Source: Candidatus Shapirobacteria bacterium (lineage in GTDB: Bacteria; Patescibacteriota; Microgenomatia; UBA12405). Taken from it: a stretch of DNA of 18,851 bases. Below, piece after piece: positions 14,008 to 18,851 of the stretch (its first letter is position 1; every line of letters starts with the position of its first letter). Location: the NCBI GenBank assembly GCA_023245435.1, contig JAHFKH010000008.1, positions 1 to 18,851 of the forward strand, in the 5' to 3' direction. The notes beneath the pieces were generated by a model. It ran no database searches and was not told the DNA's origin. It saw only the letters and a list, made by a program, of their open reading frames with translations. A program made the translations under genes and the position numbers.

Positions 14008-14986
14008 ATTAATAAATCAATTAAAGGAAGATTCTATCAATTGGGACATATATTATATTGGTCGAAATTATAATTCACACGAAAAAACAACTCCTTCCAT
14101 CGAATCTGTTTCTATCCCCAAACTTGGAGAAAAATTTTACGGTTTTGATAGTGGAAAACTAGATAGACGTTGGCTTCCCAACACCATTGCTGGTATTCCC
14201 TTAACTGTAAAATCTTTATTTCAAATATACAAACTAATTCAAAAAATAAAACCTGATGTTGTCGTTTCATTTGGTGGATACATCTCAGTCCCTGTTATTT
14301 TCAATTCGTATTTACAAAAAATTCCCTCAATTACTCACGAACAAACCAGTACTCTAAGTCTTTCTACTAAAATTAATTCAAAATTCACTAACAAAATTGC
14401 TCTTTCTTTTCCCACCAACACCAACAACAATAAATACGTTGTTACTGGAAACTTACTAAGACGAGAAATATTTAATAACAAATCTGCTTTTTTTGAAAAA
14501 CAAAAAATAAAACTACCAATTATTTTTGTAACTGGAGGCAATCAAGGTTCGGCAATTCTAAATCAAAAAATTATTGATATTTTGCCAAAACTAACTGATA
14601 AATACTTTGTCATTCATCAAACAGGTAGTCAAAATTATTCTCCATCAAAAAATTATTTACCTATCAGTTTTATAGAAGATATTGGTTGGATTTTAAATCA
14701 CGCCAATATAATAATTGGTCGGGCTGGCGCTAACACCTGTCAAGAAATTATTGCTCTAAATAAAAAATCAATATTAATTCCTTTGAAAGTCAGTCAACAA
14801 GACGAACAAAACAAAAATGCTATTTTAGTCAAACAAAAATTACCCAATACCATCATAATCTTCGAAAAAGATTTAAACTCAAATACTTTATTAAAATCAA
14901 TTGAAACTCTAATAAATACCAAACAAATATCAAAAACAAAATCATCTATTAACTACAACCTACTAAATCTTATTAAAACCCTCTAA
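13952..14986 (+). CDS. murG: MurG, lipid I N-acetylglucosaminyltransferase
   Basis: Adds GlcNAc from UDP-GlcNAc to lipid I on the inner membrane face, giving lipid II. The 344-residue GT-B enzyme shows GTHLTPAIEL (11-20), where most MurG have GGTGGH-x-x-PAL; VSFGGYISVP (105-114); THEQ (128-131); VTGNLLRREIF (164-174); VTGGNQGSAILN (193-204); ISFIEDIGWIL (238-248); and GRAGANTCQEI (256-266) with QQDEQNKNA (282-290) for UDP-GlcNAc. The reduced first Gly loop is the main oddity. The start is supported by the KKIIITG strand and the promoter just upstream. It overlaps ftsW by 56 bases in another frame, much longer than the other overlaps here. Confidence 0.93.
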   Translation: MGITKKIIITGTHLTPAIELINQLKEDSINWDIYYIGRNYNSHEKTTPSIESVSIPKLGEKFYGFDSGKLDRRWLPNTIAGIPLTVKSLFQIYKLIQKIKPDVVVSFGGYISVPVIFNSYLQKIPSITHEQTSTLSLSTKINSKFTNKIALSFPTNTNNNKYVVTGNLLRREIFNNKSAFFEKQKIKLPIIFVTGGNQGSAILNQKIIDILPKLTDKYFVIHQTGSQNYSPSKNYLPISFIEDIGWILNHANIIIGRAGANTCQEIIALNKKSILIPLKVSQQDEQNKNAILVKQKLPNTIIIFEKDLNSNTLLKSIETLINTKQISKTKSSINYNLLNLIKTL

Positions 14987-14989
14987 AAT
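14984..14989 (+). promoter_or_regulatory. Possible -10 box (TAAAAT) for ftsA
   Basis: TAAAAT spans the stop codon of murG and ends six bases before the ATG of ftsA at 14996, again with no ribosome binding site between them. The expected start point falls on the ATG. No -35 box is apparent. Confidence 0.4.
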
Positions 14990-14995
14990 AGAACT

Positions 14996-16237
14996 ATGCC
15001 TCATTTAAAAACTATCGCCTGTCTTGACATTGGAACTAGCAAAATTACTACCATTATTGCTCAAATAGATAATGATTCAACTACACCAAAAGTCATAGGT
15101 GTCTCTTCAGTTAGTGCTAAAGGCTTTAAAAAAGGTCAAATTATTAATCTAGATCTAGCTTCAAAAACTGTTACCGAATCAATTGAATCAGCCGAAAGGA
15201 TGGCCGGTTTAGAATTAAATCAAGTTTTTGTATCACTGACCGCTCCTCATTTTGAATCAATTAATTCTCATGGTGTTACGGCTGTAGGCAATCCTAATGG
15301 CGAAATTAGCAATGATGACATCTTTCGAGCTATCGAAGCTGCCAAAGCCATATCGCTACCAGCCAACAAAGAAATAATTCATTGCATCCCTCGAATTTTT
15401 ACGGTTGATGGTCAAGATGGTGTGGTTGATCCAATTGGAATGAACGGTGTCCGTCTTGAGGTTGATTCACATTTAATTTTGGCTTCAACTCCGGCCTTAA
15501 AAAATTTAACTAAGTGTTTAGAAGACATTAATTTAAAAATATTATCTTTGGCTTATTCTGGTTTAACTGCTGCCAAAGCGTGTTTATCAGAAACAGAAAA
15601 TGAATTAGGTGTCGCCCTAGTTGATATTGGTGGTTACAACACTACTGTCACAATTTTTATTGACAATTCACCGGCGTGTTCTTTTTGTTTACCGATTGGC
15701 GCCAATAACATCACTGCTGATTTAGCTATCGGTTTAAGACTTCCTTTAATTGATGCCGAAAAAATTAAAATCCGTTTAGCTCAACTATCAGACAAAAAAG
15801 GCTTTAATGATGAAATTGATTTATCAAATATTGGTATTAGCTCGGAAAATAATAAATTATCTATTTCATCAACTATAAACGGTATTATAAAACCTCGAAT
15901 CGAAGAAATTATTCACCTTCTATGGCAAGAAATTTGTAATCATGGTTTTCAAAATTTAATTCCGGCTGGTATAGTTTTTACCGGTGGGGGAGCCAAAACT
16001 GTTGATTTGAAAAATATTGCTCTTAAAATTATTCCTTTACCAATTCGAATAAGTGAACCCGTTTCGCTTGATGGTTTAATGGATGATATGACTTCGCCTG
16101 CCTACAGTAGTACTATAGGGTCAATTATATATTTTCAGAATTCAAAACAAGTTTCAGTGACCAATAAAAAAAATAATTTACCGTTAAAACAAATATTTGG
16201 CAAAATTAAAGATTTTCTAGCTCCATTGCTACCATAA
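14996..16237 (+). CDS. ftsA: FtsA, actin-like membrane tether for FtsZ
   Basis: An ATP-binding actin-fold protein that anchors FtsZ filaments to the membrane and recruits later division proteins. The 413 residues show phosphate-1 LDIGTSK (10-16), the SHS2/1C region (about 80-165, including IIHCIPRIFTVDG and GMNGVRLEV), phosphate-2 VDIGGYNTT (209-217), and the adenosine motif FTGGGAKTVDL near 332-342. The C-terminus, PLKQIFGKIKDFLAPLLP, is a Lys/hydrophobic amphipathic helix typical of the FtsA membrane-targeting sequence. It lies nine bases after murG and three bases before ftsZ, the usual ftsA-ftsZ pair. Confidence 0.95.
   Translation: MPHLKTIACLDIGTSKITTIIAQIDNDSTTPKVIGVSSVSAKGFKKGQIINLDLASKTVTESIESAERMAGLELNQVFVSLTAPHFESINSHGVTAVGNPNGEISNDDIFRAIEAAKAISLPANKEIIHCIPRIFTVDGQDGVVDPIGMNGVRLEVDSHLILASTPALKNLTKCLEDINLKILSLAYSGLTAAKACLSETENELGVALVDIGGYNTTVTIFIDNSPACSFCLPIGANNITADLAIGLRLPLIDAEKIKIRLAQLSDKKGFNDEIDLSNIGISSENNKLSISSTINGIIKPRIEEIIHLLWQEICNHGFQNLIPAGIVFTGGGAKTVDLKNIALKIIPLPIRISEPVSLDGLMDDMTSPAYSSTIGSIIYFQNSKQVSVTNKKNNLPLKQIFGKIKDFLAPLLP
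16227..16235 (+). promoter_or_regulatory. Weak extended -10-like element (TGCTACCAT) before ftsZ
   Basis: TACCAT (16230-16235; four of six consensus bases) with a TG-n extension ends five bases before the ftsZ ATG at 16241. The spacing equals that of the stronger examples in the window, and there is no ribosome binding site. The match is weak and lies within the ftsA stop region, so it may be chance. Confidence 0.2.
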
Positions 16238-16240
16238 ACC

Positions 16241-17359
16241 ATGGGCCTCATTAAAACATTAACCGGACAATTTGCCAAAATAAAAGTCATCGGTGTCGGT
16301 GGTGGTGGTAACAACGCCATTAACTCCATGATTAATGAGGATAATATAAAAGGTGTTGAATTTGTGGCTGTTAATACCGATTCTCAGGCACTATTAAATT
16401 CACTCGCGCCCATCAAAATTCAAATTGGAGAAAAATTAACCAAGGGACTTGGCGCTGGAGGTGAGCCACAAGTAGGCCAAGAAGCCGCCGAAGAATCACG
16501 AGAACGTATCAAAGAAGCCTTAATGGACACTGATATGTTATTTATTACTGGCGGTATGGGAGGTGGTACTTGTACAGGCGCTGCTCCAATTATTGCCGAA
16601 ATTGCCAAAAAAGAATTAGGAATTTTGACCATTGCTGTTGTCACCAAACCATTTTTATTTGAAGGCTCACGTCGTATGAGTCGGGCCGAAGATGGTTTGT
16701 CCCATCTTCGTCAATTTGTTGACACTTTAATTGTCATTCCTAACCAAAAAGTTATGGAAGTAGTTAACAATCAAGCTACTTTATTAGAAGCATTTAAAAT
16801 TGCCGACAATGTTTTAACTAAAGGCACTAAGGCCATTGCAGATTTAATTACCACTACTGGTTTAATTAATTTAGATTTTGCCGATATTAAATCGGTTATG
16901 AGTAATGCCGGAACTGCTTTAATGGGTGTTGGTGAAGCCGAAGGTGAAAATCGTGCCCGCAAAGCCGTCGAATCAGCTATCGATTCTCCCTTAGTTGAGG
17001 CAGATATTGATGGTGCTCGTGGAGTCTTGATCAATATTAATGGCGGACCAGACATAACCATGGCTGAAATTGAAGATGCTGCCAAAACTATTACCAGTCA
17101 TGTTGCCCCAGACGCCAACATTATTTTTGGAGCCTCGATTGATCCAATTTTAACTGGAAAAATAAAAATAACCGTTATTGCTACTGGTTTTGATAATTCT
17201 AAAATTCATTATGCCAATATTAAAAAAGTTCAATTGGAACAACCAACCCAAGAACCATTACTATCTGGCGAATATAAAGATATTTTACAAGACCAAGTTA
17301 TTCCCGAAGGTCTTGATATTGAAACCGATTTTGACATCCCTGCTTTTTTAAGAAAATAA
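16241..17359 (+). CDS. ftsZ: FtsZ, tubulin-like division GTPase
   Basis: Polymerises into the Z ring that drives division. The 372 residues have a short N-terminal leader, VIGVGGGGNNAIN (16-28), AVNTDSQAL (43-51), the tubulin signature GGMGGGTCTGAAP (104-116), TKPFLFEG, and the T7 loop N210-L-D212-F-A-D215 that completes the GTPase site. The usual GGGTGTG reads GGGTCTG here: the base triplet is TGT at the second Gly, giving Cys111. After the globular domain, a linker of roughly 50 residues leads to DIPAFLRK, the C-terminal peptide that binds FtsA. All other key residues are present, so it should be functional. Confidence 0.97.
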   Translation: MGLIKTLTGQFAKIKVIGVGGGGNNAINSMINEDNIKGVEFVAVNTDSQALLNSLAPIKIQIGEKLTKGLGAGGEPQVGQEAAEESRERIKEALMDTDMLFITGGMGGGTCTGAAPIIAEIAKKELGILTIAVVTKPFLFEGSRRMSRAEDGLSHLRQFVDTLIVIPNQKVMEVVNNQATLLEAFKIADNVLTKGTKAIADLITTTGLINLDFADIKSVMSNAGTALMGVGEAEGENRARKAVESAIDSPLVEADIDGARGVLININGGPDITMAEIEDAAKTITSHVAPDANIIFGASIDPILTGKIKITVIATGFDNSKIHYANIKKVQLEQPTQEPLLSGEYKDILQDQVIPEGLDIETDFDIPAFLRK

Positions 17360-17377
17360 GAAAATAAATTTCTGTTA

Positions 17378-17383
17378 TATAAT
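17378..17383 (+). promoter_or_regulatory. -10 box (TATAAT) for ileS
   Basis: A perfect TATAAT in the 29-base gap after ftsZ ends five bases before the ATG at 17389. A shifted reading (TG-n-TATATA, from 17373) is also possible. No ribosome binding site is present, so the ileS message is predicted to begin at or very near the start codon. Confidence 0.5.
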
Positions 17384-17388
17384 TACCT

Positions 17389-18851
17389 ATGTCTTATTTC
17401 TCAGACCTTCCTCAAAATCCAGATTTTCCAAAATTAGAAAAGGAAATTATGGAGTGGTGGAATCAAAACGATATTTTAAATAAATATCTTCATCGCAATG
17501 ATAATTCTGATAAAAAATTCTCTTTTATTGATGGTCCAATTACCGCCAATGCTCCTATGGGAGTTCACCATGCCCGCGGTCGTACTTTAAAAGACGTTTT
17601 TCAAAGATTCAAAAATTTACAAGGGTATGCCCAGCGTTTTCAAAATGGATTTGATTGCCAGGGTTTATGGGTTGAAGTTGAAGTTGAAAAAGATGCCGGT
17701 TTTAATTCCAAAAAAGATATTCAAAATTTTGGATTAGATAATTTTACCAATGCTTGTCTCGCCCGTATCGACAAATTTTCCCAAGTTCAAACCGAACAAT
17801 CAAAACGATTAGGTTATTTTATGGATTGGGAAAATTCATATTACACCAATTCTAAAACTAACAATTTATATATCTGGCATTTTTTAAAAATAATCCACCA
17901 AAAAGGTTGGCTTGATTTACGTAAAAGCGCCACCACCTGGTGTCCTCGCTGTGAAACTGGGTTATCTCAACACGAACAGGCCGATGGTTACAAAGACATT
18001 ACCGATACTTCTGTTTACGTTTACTTTAAATTAAAAAATAAAGAAAACGAATATATATTAGCTTGGACAACTACACCTTGGACTTTAACCGCCAATGTAC
18101 TATTGGCGATTAACACCCAATATTCCTATGTTAAGGCAAATTACGACAATAAAATAATTTATTTAGCCAAAGATGCTGCTATTAGATTAGGCTTAAATGA
18201 TTATCAAGATATTGATGCCAAATCATTATTAAATTTAAAATACGAATCATTATTTGATTTACCGAATCAAAAAAACATAGATCATTTTGTGACTGAATGG
18301 AAAGAAGTGACACCACAAGAGGGGACTGGAGTAGTTCATATTGCTCCAGGTTGTGGCCAAGAAGACTATGAATTGGGCAAAAAATTAAATGTCCCTATGC
18401 CATCTCCCTTAAACGAACAAGGTCATTTTGGTCCAGATTATGGCGAATTTACCGGTTTATATGCACATGGGGTTAAAGATTTAGTTTTTGAAAAATTAAA
18501 AAATATTGGGGCATTTTTTAAAACCGAAGAAATTACTCATCGTTATCCTCATTGCTGGCGATGTAAAACAAAATGTCTTTTTCGTTTAGAAAATAGTTGG
18601 TATATTAAAACCGATGAAATTAGACCAAAAATGAAAACTGCTAGTGCTAAAGTTGAATGGCATCCAAAATTTGTGGGACAAAGAATGCAAAATTGGCTTG
18701 ATTCTATGGATGATTGGATGATAAGTCGCTCTCGATATTATGGATTAGCCCTTCCTTTTTACAAGTGTAATTGTGGTGAATTAACCGTAGTTGGGTCATT
18801 GGAAGAATTAAAAAAATTATCTACCAATCCAAAAGAAGTAGATAATTTAAC
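17389..18851 (+). CDS. ileS: Isoleucyl-tRNA synthetase with a GVHH signature motif (partial, 3' end outside the window)
   Basis: Charges tRNA-Ile. 487 codons are visible without a stop. The catalytic entry reads FIDGPITANAPMGVHHARGR (46-65): aligned with PNGPLHIGH, the HIGH motif becomes G58-V-H-H61. GFDCQGLWVEVEVEK (87-101) follows. The editing domain (CP1) is present, with WTTTPWTLTANV (near 225) and TGVVHIAPGCGQEDY. Zinc-type cysteines occur in TWCPRCETG (near 183), YPHCWRCKTKC (near 386) and KCNCGE at the right edge. NSWYIKT and ISRSRYYGLALPF return to the catalytic domain; the KMSKS loop lies beyond the window. The wording is IleRS rather than ValRS or LeuRS. It is outside the wall cluster in function and has its own promoter. 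Confidence 0.93.
   Translation, partial: MSYFSDLPQNPDFPKLEKEIMEWWNQNDILNKYLHRNDNSDKKFSFIDGPITANAPMGVHHARGRTLKDVFQRFKNLQGYAQRFQNGFDCQGLWVEVEVEKDAGFNSKKDIQNFGLDNFTNACLARIDKFSQVQTEQSKRLGYFMDWENSYYTNSKTNNLYIWHFLKIIHQKGWLDLRKSATTWCPRCETGLSQHEQADGYKDITDTSVYVYFKLKNKENEYILAWTTTPWTLTANVLLAINTQYSYVKANYDNKIIYLAKDAAIRLGLNDYQDIDAKSLLNLKYESLFDLPNQKNIDHFVTEWKEVTPQEGTGVVHIAPGCGQEDYELGKKLNVPMPSPLNEQGHFGPDYGEFTGLYAHGVKDLVFEKLKNIGAFFKTEEITHRYPHCWRCKTKCLFRLENSWYIKTDEIRPKMKTASAKVEWHPKFVGQRMQNWLDSMDDWMISRSRYYGLALPFYKCNCGELTVVGSLEELKKLSTNPKEVDNL

Noticed and set aside
16771..17085. Antisense open frame of 104 codons opposite ftsZ
   Set aside because: It mirrors a highly conserved ftsZ region; the translation is Ser/Ala/Pro/Ile-rich with no motif, as expected of a shadow frame.
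17360..17388. Terminator after ftsZ
   Set aside because: The gap is AT-rich but has no inverted repeat followed by a T-run; it is better explained as the ileS promoter.

Overview
The window looks like the division and cell-wall (dcw) cluster of a small-genome, AT-rich bacterium, most likely a member of the Candidate Phyla Radiation (Patescibacteria, perhaps Microgenomates). The reasons are the low GC, near-zero intergenic spacing, shortened or domain-reduced enzymes, proline/threonine linkers in envelope proteins, and the near-absence of Shine-Dalgarno sequences. TGA is used as a stop by several genes, so the UGA=Gly code of Gracilibacteria/SR1 does not apply. The lineage is inferred; no rRNA gene is present.

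Layout. Positions 1-73 hold the 3' end of a class II aminoacyl-tRNA synthetase (probably glyS), followed by a lipoprotein. From 580 to 17359 there is a cell-envelope block: rsmH, a GNAT acetyltransferase, a minimal ftsL-like gene, ftsI/pbp, a short murE, an ATE/Bpt-like aminoacyl-tRNA transferase homologue, an Mpl-like Mur ligase, murA, mraY, an NlpC/P60-like protein, an LCP (LytR-CpsA-Psr) protein, a three-gene side module (a LysW-like zinc protein on the minus strand, and a threonine-synthase-fold PLP enzyme plus an ATP-grasp ligase on the plus strand), ftsW, murG, ftsA and ftsZ. An ileS with an altered signature motif starts at 17389 and runs off the end. All other genes are on the plus strand, and many overlap by 1-56 bases.

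How they work together. MurA, the Mur ligases, MraY and MurG make lipid II; FtsW and the PBP polymerise and cross-link it; FtsL, FtsA and FtsZ build the divisome; LCP and the NlpC/P60 protein would attach polymers to the wall or trim it. murB, murC, murD, murF, ddl and ftsQ are not in this stretch. Two places hold enzymes not expected in a dcw cluster: the ATE/Bpt-like protein between the two Mur ligases, and the LysW-like/PLP/ATP-grasp module before ftsW. These are the best candidates for undescribed wall-precursor chemistry.

Other notable points: several genes have a -10 element ending only 5-10 bases before the start codon with no ribosome binding site, implying leaderless mRNAs; MurA has Asp in place of the catalytic Cys (predicting fosfomycin resistance); IleRS has GVHH in place of HIGH (a swap linked to mupirocin hyper-resistance); FtsZ has Cys inside its tubulin signature; MurE lacks the N-terminal UDP-binding domain. 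There is no gene-free stretch over 300 bases, and no tRNA, rRNA, CRISPR array, insertion sequence or convincing terminator was seen.
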